From an uncultured Clostridia bacterium (GTDB lineage Bacteria; Bacillota; Clostridia; Christensenellales; Aristaeellaceae), in the NCBI GenBank assembly GCA_934636105.1, contig CAKTZR010000020.1:1-53754 (forward strand): a DNA stretch of 53,754 nucleotides. Reading direction: 5' to 3'. Shown piece by piece: positions 40,814 to 48,711 of the stretch. Made by a program: the position numbers and the translations under genes. A model generated the notes under the pieces. The model saw nothing but the letters and a program-made list of their open reading frames with translations, did no database searches and had not been told where the DNA came from. How positions within the stretch are numbered: the first letter of the stretch is position 1; every line of letters starts with the position of its first letter.

Positions 40814-41899
40814 TTATTTTTTCGGAATGTAGCCCTGTGCGCAAAGCAGCTCGGCAATCAGCACCGCGCCGCCGGCCGCGCCGCGCAGCGTGTTGTGCGA
40901 CAGGCCGACAAAGCGCCAGTCAAACAGCGAATCTCCGCGCAGACGGCCAAGCGAGATGCCCATGCCGTGCTCAAAGTCGCGATCAAGCCGGGTCTGCGGC
41001 CGATTGTCTTCCTCAAAATACTGAAGGAACGGATGGGGTGCGCTCGGCAGGTTCATCTTTTGCGGCAACCCCTCAAAGGAACGCCAGCGCTCGATGATTT
41101 CCTCTTTTGTCGCGGGCTTTTCAAAGCTGGCCCAGCAGGTAGCCAGATGGCCGTCCGCCACGGCGACGCGCACGCAGTGCGCGCTGATAATCGGCGCTTT
41201 GGCAGGCACGATCACGCCGTTTTCGATGTGACCCCAGATTTTGAGAGGCTCCTGTTCGCTCTTTTCTTCCTCGCCGCCGATGTAGGGAATGACGTTGTCG
41301 ATCATCTCCGGCCAGCGCTTGAAGGTTTTGCCCGCGCCGGAAATCGCCTGATAGGTGGAAACAACCACGCGTGTGGGCTTCAAATCATACAGCGCCGTCA
41401 ACGCGGGCACATAGCTCTGGATGGAGCAGTTGGGCTTGACGGTGACGAAGCCGACCTTCGTGCCCAGCCGCCTGCGCTGATATTCGATGATGTCGGCATG
41501 CTGCGGGTTCAGCTCCGGCACGATCATCGGCACATCCGGCGTGCCGCGATGGGCGGAATTGTTGGAAACGACGGGCGTTTCGCTCTTGGCATAAGCGTCT
41601 TCCAGCGCGCGGATTTCATCCTTTTTCATGTCCACCGCGCAGAAAACAAAGTCCACGTCGCTCGTAACGCTTTCAACATCGGAAGCGTCGCGCACGACCA
41701 ACGGACGAATATTCTGCGGAATCGGCCAGTCAAACGCCCAGCGATCTGCAACCGCTTCTTCGTAAGTCTTTCCGGCGCTGCGCGCGGAAGCGGCGACAAC
41801 GGCAATTTCAAACCACGGGTGATCGGCCAAGAGAGAAACAAAACGTTGCCCCACCATGCCGGTGGCGCCGACGACGGCAACACGCCATTTACGCTCCAT
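40814..41899 (-). CDS. asd: aspartate-semialdehyde dehydrogenase
   Basis: A 361-residue NADP-dependent enzyme that reduces aspartyl phosphate to aspartate semialdehyde. The N-terminal motif is VAVVGATGMVGQRFV. The active cysteine lies in VKPNCSIQSY, and the catalytic histidine region is APIISAHCVRVAVADGH. The CSI sequence and about 360-residue length place it in the archaeal/fungal-type branch, not the classical 'GNC' branch. GAAAGGATGG precedes the ATG. Its transcript has a long leader. Confidence 0.94.
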   Translation of the reverse strand: MERKWRVAVVGATGMVGQRFVSLLADHPWFEIAVVAASARSAGKTYEEAVADRWAFDWPIPQNIRPLVVRDASDVESVTSDVDFVFCAVDMKKDEIRALEDAYAKSETPVVSNNSAHRGTPDVPMIVPELNPQHADIIEYQRRRLGTKVGFVTVKPNCSIQSYVPALTALYDLKPTRVVVSTYQAISGAGKTFKRWPEMIDNVIPYIGGEEEKSEQEPLKIWGHIENGVIVPAKAPIISAHCVRVAVADGHLATCWASFEKPATKEEIIERWRSFEGLPQKMNLPSAPHPFLQYFEEDNRPQTRLDRDFEHGMGISLGRLRGDSLFDWRFVGLSHNTLRGAAGGAVLIAELLCAQGYIPKK

Positions 41900-41924
41900 G
41901 ACGAATCCATCCTTTCATATTTCA

Positions 41925-41949
41925 GGCATATATGCCGCAAAAAAGGCGG
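41925..41949 (-). promoter_or_regulatory. palindrome and hairpin in the asd leader
   Basis: GGCATATATGCC (41925-41936) is a perfect 12-bp palindrome. Overlapping it, GCCGC (41934-41938) and GCGGC (41946-41950) form a second small stem. Both lie between the promoter and the ribosome binding site and cannot form together. They may be an operator or an mRNA structure. Confidence 0.4.
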
Positions 41950-41968
41950 CAAAAAGAATGATGCGACC

Positions 41969-41998
41969 ATCATAGCACCGTAAGCGGCGTTTTGTCAA
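41969..41998 (-). promoter_or_regulatory. sigma-A promoter of asd
   Basis: On the minus strand TTGACA (41998-41993), an 18-bp spacer and TATGAT (41974-41969). Confidence 0.8.
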
Positions 41999-42077
41999 CC
42001 CTGGCGGCATGATTTAACGGCTCGTTGACCGCCCTGATAAAAAATACGCTGTGCGCGGAGGAAATGTGCGCCCCGGC

Positions 42078-42106
42078 TTTTCATTTTGCCGCGATTATGC
42101 TAAAAT
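42078..42106 (+). promoter_or_regulatory. extended -10 promoter of the amidohydrolase gene
   Basis: TG-C-TAAAAT (42098-42106) with a weak -35, TTTTCA (42078-42083), at 17 bp. Confidence 0.5.
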
Positions 42107-42161
42107 AGAAACTTGAAGAAGTGGAGGCTGAAACGACGCCGCTTGAAAGCGAGGAATGAAG

Positions 42162-43316
42162 ATGAAATTTGACGACCTCTTGAAAGAGGCGAGCCGATAT
42201 GAAGACCGCCTGCGCGAGCATCGGCGTGCGCTGCACCGCATCCCCGAAGTGGGCTACGAGGAACATGAGACGCACGCTTATTTGATGGCGCATCTGCGTG
42301 CGCTAAAACCGGATGATCTGCGGGTGTATGCCAAGACAGGCCTTCGCGCCGTGTTTCATGGAGATGGAACGGGCCGGGTGATCGCTTTCCGTTCGGATAT
42401 TGACGCCTTGCCGATTCCGGAAGCGACGGGGTGCGAATTTGCTTCGAGCCATCCCGGCAAAATGCACGCCTGCGGTCATGACGGACACATGGCCAATCTG
42501 CTGACGTTTGCCCAGTGGCTCAGCGAACATCGGGAGAGTCTGCGGGATGACGTGGTGCTGCTTTTTCAGCCTGCGGAGGAGACCATCGGCGGCGCGCGGA
42601 ACATGATCGAGGAAGGCGCGCTGGAAAACCCGCATGTTGAAGTCGTCTACGGCATGCACATGATGCCGGATGTGCCAATCGGCAAGGTTTCCACCTGCGC
42701 AGGGCCGATGATGGCGCAGACCTGCGAGATGGATTTCGTCATTCATGGTCAGGCGGCGCATGGCGCAATGCCGCATTTGGGATGCGACGCGGTTACGGCG
42801 ATGGCGCATTTCCTGACGCTGCTGCAAACGACCGTTGCCCGCAGCGTTGATCCGGCGCAGCCTGCGCTGATTACCATCGGCCATGTGGAAGCGGGACATC
42901 AGCGCAATATTCTCGCCGAAGAAGCGAAGATGGAGGGCATCATCCGCACGTTCTCCAATGCCGTGTACGAAGGGCTGGAAGCGAGAATTTTGCAGGATAT
43001 GGCGGGCGTAGACGCGGCTTTCGGCACGAAAACCGAGATGATTAAGCGCGTTTTCTATCCGTGCGTGGAAAACGATCCGGCGGAGGTTGAGCGCGTACGG
43101 GAACTGCTGGGCGACCGATTCGTGCAGGAAAAGCCGCGCATGATCGCGGAGGATTTTGCTTATTACCAGTTGAGCGTGCCGGGCGTGTTTGTCTTCTGCG
43201 GCTGCATGGACGAAAATCACAAGAGTCCGCTGCATGCGGATACGTTTGATTTTGATGAACGCGCGCTGGTTACGGGTCTCGCGCTGTTTATCGGCTTAAC
43301 CGCCAGAAAGGACTGA
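42162..43316 (+). CDS. M20 family amidohydrolase
   Basis: A 384-residue metal-dependent amidohydrolase of the aminoacylase/hippurate-hydrolase type. Metal ligands are in HACGHDGHMA and LFQPAEETIGGARNMIEEG, with the dimerisation domain at about 180-295. Such enzymes cleave N-acyl amino acids; N-acetyl-diaminopimelate deacetylase also belongs here. It is divergent from asd/dapA, so a role in diaminopimelate synthesis is possible but unproven. GAGG fits the ATG at 42162; the ATG at 42156 is too close to it. Confidence 0.88.
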   Translation: MKFDDLLKEASRYEDRLREHRRALHRIPEVGYEEHETHAYLMAHLRALKPDDLRVYAKTGLRAVFHGDGTGRVIAFRSDIDALPIPEATGCEFASSHPGKMHACGHDGHMANLLTFAQWLSEHRESLRDDVVLLFQPAEETIGGARNMIEEGALENPHVEVVYGMHMMPDVPIGKVSTCAGPMMAQTCEMDFVIHGQAAHGAMPHLGCDAVTAMAHFLTLLQTTVARSVDPAQPALITIGHVEAGHQRNILAEEAKMEGIIRTFSNAVYEGLEARILQDMAGVDAAFGTKTEMIKRVFYPCVENDPAEVERVRELLGDRFVQEKPRMIAEDFAYYQLSVPGVFVFCGCMDENHKSPLHADTFDFDERALVTGLALFIGLTARKD

Positions 43317-43320
43317 AAAG

Positions 43321-44268
43321 ATGGGCTTTTTTGACAGAATGTACTACGGCAAAGCGGGCAAGCGCGATTACAGCGAAATGGATATGCCGAAAAACCGCGT
43401 GTCACTGTTCTTCATGGTGCTCAAGGATCACGTTTTTGATCTCGTAAAGGTCAATTTGATGCAGGTGATCTTCTGGATTCCGTTTTTGCTCTGGACGTAT
43501 ATCAATCTGGCGGCGGTGCAGAGCATCGACACCGAAACGGTGCTGGCGGGCGCGGACGGCGCTATGGATTTGATGAGCGCTATTTCCGGGTATATGATGA
43601 TGTGGCTGATCGGCTTGATTCCCTGTATCGCCATCACAGGCCCGTCGTCCGCAGGCGCGGCCTATATCATGCGCAACTGGGCGCGCGATCAGCATGCTTT
43701 CCTGTTTTCGGATTTCAAGGATGCGTTTAAATCCAACTGGAAGCAGGCGCTCGGCGTTTCTGCGCTGACCTCGATTGTGCCGGTGGTGGCTTACACCGCG
43801 GTTTCGTATTACGGCACGATGGCCAAGGGGAGCGCATGGATGCTTCTGCCGCTGATGATCGTGCTTTCCGCAACGCTGATGTATATCGTCATGCTGCCGC
43901 TGCTGTATCCGATGATGGTCGGCTATGAATTGAATTTCAAAAACCTCATTAAGAACGCGTTCTTGATGGGTGCGGCGCGCCTGCCGCAGATGCTGCTGGC
44001 GCGGATCATCACGGCGATTCCGGTTGCCGCGCTGCTGATCGGCATTTATGCGGGCAACGGCATTGTGATTCTGGTTGTTTCGCTGTATTATCTGCTGTTC
44101 GGTTTCGCACTGTCCCGTCTGATTTATGCGTCGTTCGCCAACGGTGTGTTTGATAAGTATCTCAATCCGCACATCGAAGGCGCGCAGGTGGGTCAGGGCC
44201 TGCGTCCGCACAGCGAGGACGACGATCTGCCTGAAGATGACGAGGACGAAGACGAGGAGGACGAGTAA
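43321..44268 (+). CDS. YesL/DUF624-like membrane protein
   Basis: A 315-residue protein with about six membrane helices and an N-terminal segment (FFDRMYYGKAGKRDY) like that of DUF624 proteins. It ends in an acidic tail made almost only of D and E (about residues 297-315). DUF624 members often accompany sugar transporters, but none is here. It begins four bases after the amidohydrolase stop. Confidence 0.65.
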   Translation: MGFFDRMYYGKAGKRDYSEMDMPKNRVSLFFMVLKDHVFDLVKVNLMQVIFWIPFLLWTYINLAAVQSIDTETVLAGADGAMDLMSAISGYMMMWLIGLIPCIAITGPSSAGAAYIMRNWARDQHAFLFSDFKDAFKSNWKQALGVSALTSIVPVVAYTAVSYYGTMAKGSAWMLLPLMIVLSATLMYIVMLPLLYPMMVGYELNFKNLIKNAFLMGAARLPQMLLARIITAIPVAALLIGIYAGNGIVILVVSLYYLLFGFALSRLIYASFANGVFDKYLNPHIEGAQVGQGLRPHSEDDDLPEDDEDEDEEDE

Positions 44269-44282
44269 ACCCACATGAAAAG

Positions 44283-44313
44283 CGGCTTCCGCGGCCACAA
44301 TGAAGCCGGGAGG
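44283..44313 (+). promoter_or_regulatory. hairpin abutting the ribosome binding site of the SASP-like gene
   Basis: CGGCTTC (44283-44289) and GAAGCCG (44302-44308) form a 7-bp stem whose 3' end overlaps the first G of the site GGGAGG (44308-44313). It may lower initiation. Confidence 0.4.
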
Positions 44314-44320
44314 TGAACGC

Positions 44321-44482
44321 ATGAAAGGGTTTATACCGCCGACTCAGCGTGAGCGCGACAAGTACCGCGCGGCGCAGGAGGCGGGCTTGCTTGAACGCGT
44401 GCTGGAAGTGGGCTGGCCCGGCTTGACCGCCAAGGAAAGCGGGCGAATCGGCGGGCTGCTTGCGCACAAAAACAGAGAGTAG
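44321..44482 (+). CDS. small acid-soluble spore protein-like (alpha/beta type)
   Basis: A 53-residue protein whose second half reads GLLERVLEVGWPGLTAKESGRIGGLLAHKNRE. It resembles clostridial alpha/beta-type SASPs in the LTA.E.GRIGG pattern and the preceding KY..A.E.G segment, where the germination protease cuts in true SASPs. It is shorter than classical SASPs and lacks the usual second DNA-binding repeat. SASPs coat spore DNA and shield it from UV and heat. The ATG is placed after GGGAGGTG. Confidence is limited by size and recall. Confidence 0.6.
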   Translation: MKGFIPPTQRERDKYRAAQEAGLLERVLEVGWPGLTAKESGRIGGLLAHKNRE

Positions 44483-44487
44483 AGACG

Positions 44488-45240
44488 ATGTACGACGATT
44501 TTGCAAGCGTATATGATACGCTGATGGACGATTTCGATTATGACGCGTGGAGCACACACTATCTGGCGTTGATTCGCTCCGTGACGGGTGAGCTGCCTCG
44601 GCGCGCGGCGGAATGCGCCTGCGGAACGGGCAGTCTGACCGTGCGGCTGACGCAAAGCGGCATGGCTATGACGGGCGTGGATTTATCCGCCGCGATGCTG
44701 CGCCAGGCGGAAAAGAAAGCGCGCGATTGCGGCGTAGAGGTTGCGTTTGTTCGGCAGGATATGAAGAAGCTGACGCTTCCCAGACGTGTCGGCGCGGTGC
44801 TGGCCACATGCGACGGCGTGAATTATCTGACAACGCCGGACGATGTGCAGGCGTTTTTTGCGGCGGCTTATCAGAACCTGCTGCCGGGCGGCGCGCTGTG
44901 CTTTGATTGTTCCACCCGGCATAAGCTGGAGAACATCATGGGCGACGCCTTTTTCGGCGAGGAGAGAGACGGCGCGGCGGTGCTTTGGCAGAACAAGCTC
45001 AATCGAGAGGAGCATCTGCTGGCTATGGACGTTACGTTCTTCGTTCGCGAGGAGGACGGGCGATATCGACGCTTCCGTGAGCAGCATCATCAGCGCGCGC
45101 ACAGCGTGGAGGAATTGACGGCATGGCTTCAAAAAGCGGGCTTTGAGGATGTACGGATTTACGGTGAAATGCGCATGGATGCGCCGAAGAATGACGACAT
45201 GCGCATTCACATCACCGCGAAAAAACCTGAAACGGTGTGA
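44488..45240 (+). CDS. class I SAM-dependent methyltransferase
   Basis: A 250-residue protein with the Rossmann-like methyltransferase fold. It starts MYDDFASVYDTLMDDFDYDAW, the usual opening of this group. Motif I reads AECACGTGSLT (commonly DLGCGTG), and the acidic end of strand 2 is in TGVDLSAAML. The substrate is unknown. Genes of this type often lie near hslO in Clostridia. It begins six bases after the SASP-like gene. Confidence 0.85.
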   Translation: MYDDFASVYDTLMDDFDYDAWSTHYLALIRSVTGELPRRAAECACGTGSLTVRLTQSGMAMTGVDLSAAMLRQAEKKARDCGVEVAFVRQDMKKLTLPRRVGAVLATCDGVNYLTTPDDVQAFFAAAYQNLLPGGALCFDCSTRHKLENIMGDAFFGEERDGAAVLWQNKLNREEHLLAMDVTFFVREEDGRYRRFREQHHQRAHSVEELTAWLQKAGFEDVRIYGEMRMDAPKNDDMRIHITAKKPETV

Positions 45241-45261
45241 TTTTTCGGAGGAATAAACGAT

Positions 45262-46164
45262 ATGGAACAGAAGAAATCCAGAATGCTTCGCCTGACGCTG
45301 ATGGGCGGTCAGGCGCGCGTATTTATCTGCGATACAACAGAAATGGCGCAGCAGGCGCGCGATATTCACAACGCGAGCAACACGTGCAGCGCCGCAATGG
45401 GCCGCATGCTGGCGGCGACGGCGATTATGGGCGCAAACCTCAAAAGCGAGGGCGACCGCATTACCGCAACCATCAACGGCGGCGGTCCCGCGGGTCCGAT
45501 CTGTGCGATTGCCGGGCCGGACGGCACGGTGAAGGTGACGATTGAGCACCCGGAGGTTGAGCTGCCGCTCAAGGAAAATGGCAAGCTGAACGTCGGCGGG
45601 GCGCTGGGCAAGGACGGACAGCTGACTGTCATGCGCTCCTTTGGCTTCGGCGAGCCGTATGTTGGCCGCGTTGCGCTGGTTTCCGGCGAAATTGCCGAGG
45701 ATTTTGCGATGTATTATCTGGAATCCGAGCAGACGCCGTCCCTGTGCGCGCTGGGTACGCTGGTGGGCGAAAAGATCATCGCTTCCGGCGGCGTTCTGAT
45801 TCAGGCCATGCCGGACTGCTCGGAGGAGCTGCTTGATGCGCTTGAAATCCGCGCGGAGCTGTTCAGCTCGATTTCCCAGCTGTTGTCCGAAATGACGCTG
45901 GAGCAGATCGTCGAAGGCTGCTTCCGCGGCTTGAATCCGGAAATCCTGGAAGAAATGCCGCTTCGCCTGCAATGCGATTGTTCGCGCGATTATATCGAAC
46001 GGGTGCTGCTGTCGATGGGCGAGAGCGAAATCCGCGATATGATCGAAAAGCAGAACGGCTGCGAGGTGGAATGCCATTTCTGCCGCAAACATTACCGTTT
46101 CAGCGGCGAGGAGCTGGAGGGCTTGCTGGCACAGGCACATCAGGCCGGAGAAGAGGACGATTGA
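45262..46164 (+). CDS. hslO: 33 kDa redox-regulated chaperone Hsp33
   Basis: A 300-residue chaperone that is inactive when reduced and activated by oxidation and unfolding. The C-terminal zinc centre has the complete CDC...CHFC pattern (about residues 236-270), with LQCDCSRDYIERVLLSMG before and CEVECHFCRKHYRF after. The N-terminal domain begins MLRLTLMGGQARVFICD. GGAGG lies before the ATG. Three uncharacterised genes follow. Confidence 0.93.
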   Translation: MEQKKSRMLRLTLMGGQARVFICDTTEMAQQARDIHNASNTCSAAMGRMLAATAIMGANLKSEGDRITATINGGGPAGPICAIAGPDGTVKVTIEHPEVELPLKENGKLNVGGALGKDGQLTVMRSFGFGEPYVGRVALVSGEIAEDFAMYYLESEQTPSLCALGTLVGEKIIASGGVLIQAMPDCSEELLDALEIRAELFSSISQLLSEMTLEQIVEGCFRGLNPEILEEMPLRLQCDCSRDYIERVLLSMGESEIRDMIEKQNGCEVECHFCRKHYRFSGEELEGLLAQAHQAGEEDD

Positions 46165-46181
46165 AAACAAGGAGGAGTGTC

Positions 46182-47864
46182 ATGACCAGGGTGGTCTCCA
46201 TGGCGCGCACAAGTGAATACTGGATCGGCCGCGCGCGCAGACACCGCCTTGCCGGACGATATGACGAGGCCATGGCACTGCTGGGCAAAACGCGGGAGCA
46301 ATACGGCACGAGCGAAGTGTTGGAGCGTGAGCTTGCGCAGACGTATGAAGAAATGGGCTGTGAGGAGGAAGCGGCGCGGGCGTATCTGCGTGTGGTTCGC
46401 ATGAAGGGCGAATATCGGGCGGAAGCGCTGTTTCAGCTGGCGCTTTCTGCGGCGCAGCGGGCGGATTTGGCGCGCGCGGCATCGTATTTTGAGCAGTTCG
46501 AGGTCAGCGACAGGCGCAACGTTTCCCCTGATTTGGTGGCGCTGTTGGGACAGCAGCTTCGGCAGGCACTGGAAAAGCCAACGCCGCAGAGCCGCAGAGA
46601 GCGCGCCAAGGCGCTTGAACGCCGCGCGGTGGAGCGCTTGCAGGAAGGAAAAGTGCATGCCGCTCGAAGGACGATGCTGCATGCGATTGATTTGTGGAAA
46701 AATGCGCAGAGATTGACGCTTCTGGCCTGCTGTGAATTGATTTTGGGCAGGTTGGATGATGCGCAGCTTCACGCCGGGCAGGCGCATGCGCTTGCTCCCG
46801 CGAGGGTGCAGACGCTCTGCGTGTTGATCGATGTGCTTTATACAAGCGGGCAGGCGGAGCAGGCGCGGCGTATGCTGCATATTGCGGTTCTGCGTGCGCA
46901 GAGTACGGAAGAACGCCTGAGCGTGGCCGTTGAAAGTGCCAAGCATGGCGAGGATGGCCTGACGCTTCGGCTGACGCGTTCGCTGCTTCGACGGGATCCG
47001 ACATGTACGCGCGGCATGATGATCCGCGGATGCGCGTTGATGAATCTGCGTCGGTTTGATGAAGCCAAGCGAATTTTTGCCCGCGTCTGCGTGCTGCTTC
47101 CGGAAGACACGGTTGCGAAAGCTTATTATGGCATGGCCAGAGACGAGCAGCCGCCCAAGGAACGCCTGACGCTGGGGCTGGACGTTACGCAGGGAGAAGC
47201 GGCAGACCGCGCCATGCACATTGTGGCTGCGATGATGGAGCCGCAGAACGACGCACAGGGTTTGTATGAAACATGCGCGTGGGCGCTTCGTTCCGCTGTC
47301 GGCGGTGCGAACACGGCGCTGTTTGCATTGATGCTGATGAGCGCGACGGATACGCCACAGGCGCTTGATGTGCTGCTCGATGCGCTGACCGATCCGCAGG
47401 TGAGCGATTCACTCAAGTATGCGGTGCTTCAGGCGCTGACGGCCGCGCATGGCTTTCAGCCGTATGATGTGGATATCGGCGGGCGGTTTGTGCGTCTTGC
47501 GGCCGGAGCAATGGCGCGAAGAACGGCGGGCGGCGAGGATGTGCAGGCGGTTGTCCAGGCTGCGGCCGACGCACTGTCGCCCGATTTCCCGCAGGCGCCA
47601 AAGCTGCTTCTGCCGACGTATATTGCGTTTCTGGAGCAGCGCGGCATGCCGAAAAAGCGGGAACAGCCCGCCTGTGCGGCGGCGCTTGAATATCTGTTTC
47701 ATCGGCTTTCCGGCAGAAAGGTCGATATACGCCGGATTGCCGCAAGATGCGGCGTGTCCCCCAGGCTCTGCCGTATGATGGCAAAACGAATTCTTTGCGC
47801 CGTTCAAAAGACGGCAATGATGAACACAAAAGGGAGTGCAGACGATGAAGTGCATCAACTTTGA
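46182..47864 (+). CDS. TPR-repeat protein with C-terminal helix-turn-helix-like segment
   Basis: A 560-residue, cytoplasmic, all-helical protein. Repeated helix pairs (for example AGRYDEAMALLGKTREQYGTSEVLERELAQTYEEMG, region of about 22-60) are TPR-like and run through about residue 320. The middle (330-450) is a second helical repeat region. The C-terminal segment (KVDIRRIAARCGVSPRLCRMMAKRIL) resembles a helix-turn-helix. GGAGGAG precedes the ATG at 46182. The next gene starts inside it, 20 bases before its stop. I recognise no family. It could be a scaffold or a regulator. Confidence 0.6.
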   Translation: MTRVVSMARTSEYWIGRARRHRLAGRYDEAMALLGKTREQYGTSEVLERELAQTYEEMGCEEEAARAYLRVVRMKGEYRAEALFQLALSAAQRADLARAASYFEQFEVSDRRNVSPDLVALLGQQLRQALEKPTPQSRRERAKALERRAVERLQEGKVHAARRTMLHAIDLWKNAQRLTLLACCELILGRLDDAQLHAGQAHALAPARVQTLCVLIDVLYTSGQAEQARRMLHIAVLRAQSTEERLSVAVESAKHGEDGLTLRLTRSLLRRDPTCTRGMMIRGCALMNLRRFDEAKRIFARVCVLLPEDTVAKAYYGMARDEQPPKERLTLGLDVTQGEAADRAMHIVAAMMEPQNDAQGLYETCAWALRSAVGGANTALFALMLMSATDTPQALDVLLDALTDPQVSDSLKYAVLQALTAAHGFQPYDVDIGGRFVRLAAGAMARRTAGGEDVQAVVQAAADALSPDFPQAPKLLLPTYIAFLEQRGMPKKREQPACAAALEYLFHRLSGRKVDIRRIAARCGVSPRLCRMMAKRILCAVQKTAMMNTKGSADDEVHQL

Positions 47865-48672
47865 TCGCGCCTTTGAGCGCTATATGGCCGGATGGATGAA
47901 GGAAAACAGCGAAAAATACAAGGACGACATGGATGTGATTGAAGACATGATGCCCGATGTTTATTTGGAATTCCTTCAGAAACCGGCGGATTTCCTGGAC
48001 GGCGCTGCGCCGCAGGATTATTTTGAGCAGTTTGACGACGCCGATATGCTGGTGAATTGGCTTTGCGACTATATTGTGCAGGGCGTGCCGGTGCCGGATT
48101 TGCTGCTGGAGCGCATCACAAGTTTGGGCGAGCAGGCCGAAAAGAGTCTGCTTGCGCTGCTCAACCGGAAGGATTTGCCGGAAGAAGCGGAAATGACCGC
48201 GATTTCGCTGCTGCGCGAGATGGAAAGCAAAGCACCGATGCAGCGATATATCGATTTCATTGCGTCGCTGGAAGAACCGAGCGACAAGGGTGATCTTTGT
48301 GCGGAAGCGCTTTTGAGCATGGGCGAGGAGGTTGTCGCGCCGATTCTGGCCGTGCTTTCCGGTGCGGGACAGACCGGACGGGATATTTTTGCTGACATCT
48401 TGAGCAATTATCCGGGCGATGAGCGCATTTATGAATTGCTGGCCGAGCGCTTTGCTACGCGCGACGAGCGCCGCGCGCTGTTTGCGTCGTATCTGGCTAA
48501 GCTGGGCGATGAACGCGCAATCAGCATGCTCAAGGAAGCGGCACAAAGCCCGGATATCAATTATCTGGATTATGTGGAAGTTGTCAATGCCATCGAGACG
48601 CTGGGCGGCGAGCGCCCGCCGGAGCGCGAATTTTCCGGCGACCCATATTATGAATCGCTCAAACAGGTGTAA
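47845..48672 (+). CDS. helical-repeat (HEAT-like) protein of unknown function
   Basis: A 275-residue, acidic, all-helical protein. Helix pairs such as PEEAEMTAISLLREMESKAPM and GEEVVAPILAVLSGAGQTG recur at about 35-residue spacing, as in HEAT repeats. No signal or membrane segment is seen. AAAGGGAG fits the ATG at 47845, which lies inside the previous gene, so the two are translationally coupled. It sits between the TPR protein and a zinc-ribbon membrane protein. The function is unknown. Confidence 0.65.
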   Translation: MKCINFDRAFERYMAGWMKENSEKYKDDMDVIEDMMPDVYLEFLQKPADFLDGAAPQDYFEQFDDADMLVNWLCDYIVQGVPVPDLLLERITSLGEQAEKSLLALLNRKDLPEEAEMTAISLLREMESKAPMQRYIDFIASLEEPSDKGDLCAEALLSMGEEVVAPILAVLSGAGQTGRDIFADILSNYPGDERIYELLAERFATRDERRALFASYLAKLGDERAISMLKEAAQSPDINYLDYVEVVNAIETLGGERPPEREFSGDPYYESLKQV

Positions 48673-48711
48673 TTGCCTGAACGCGCATATTTTATAGGAG
48701 GAGCTGCTCTC

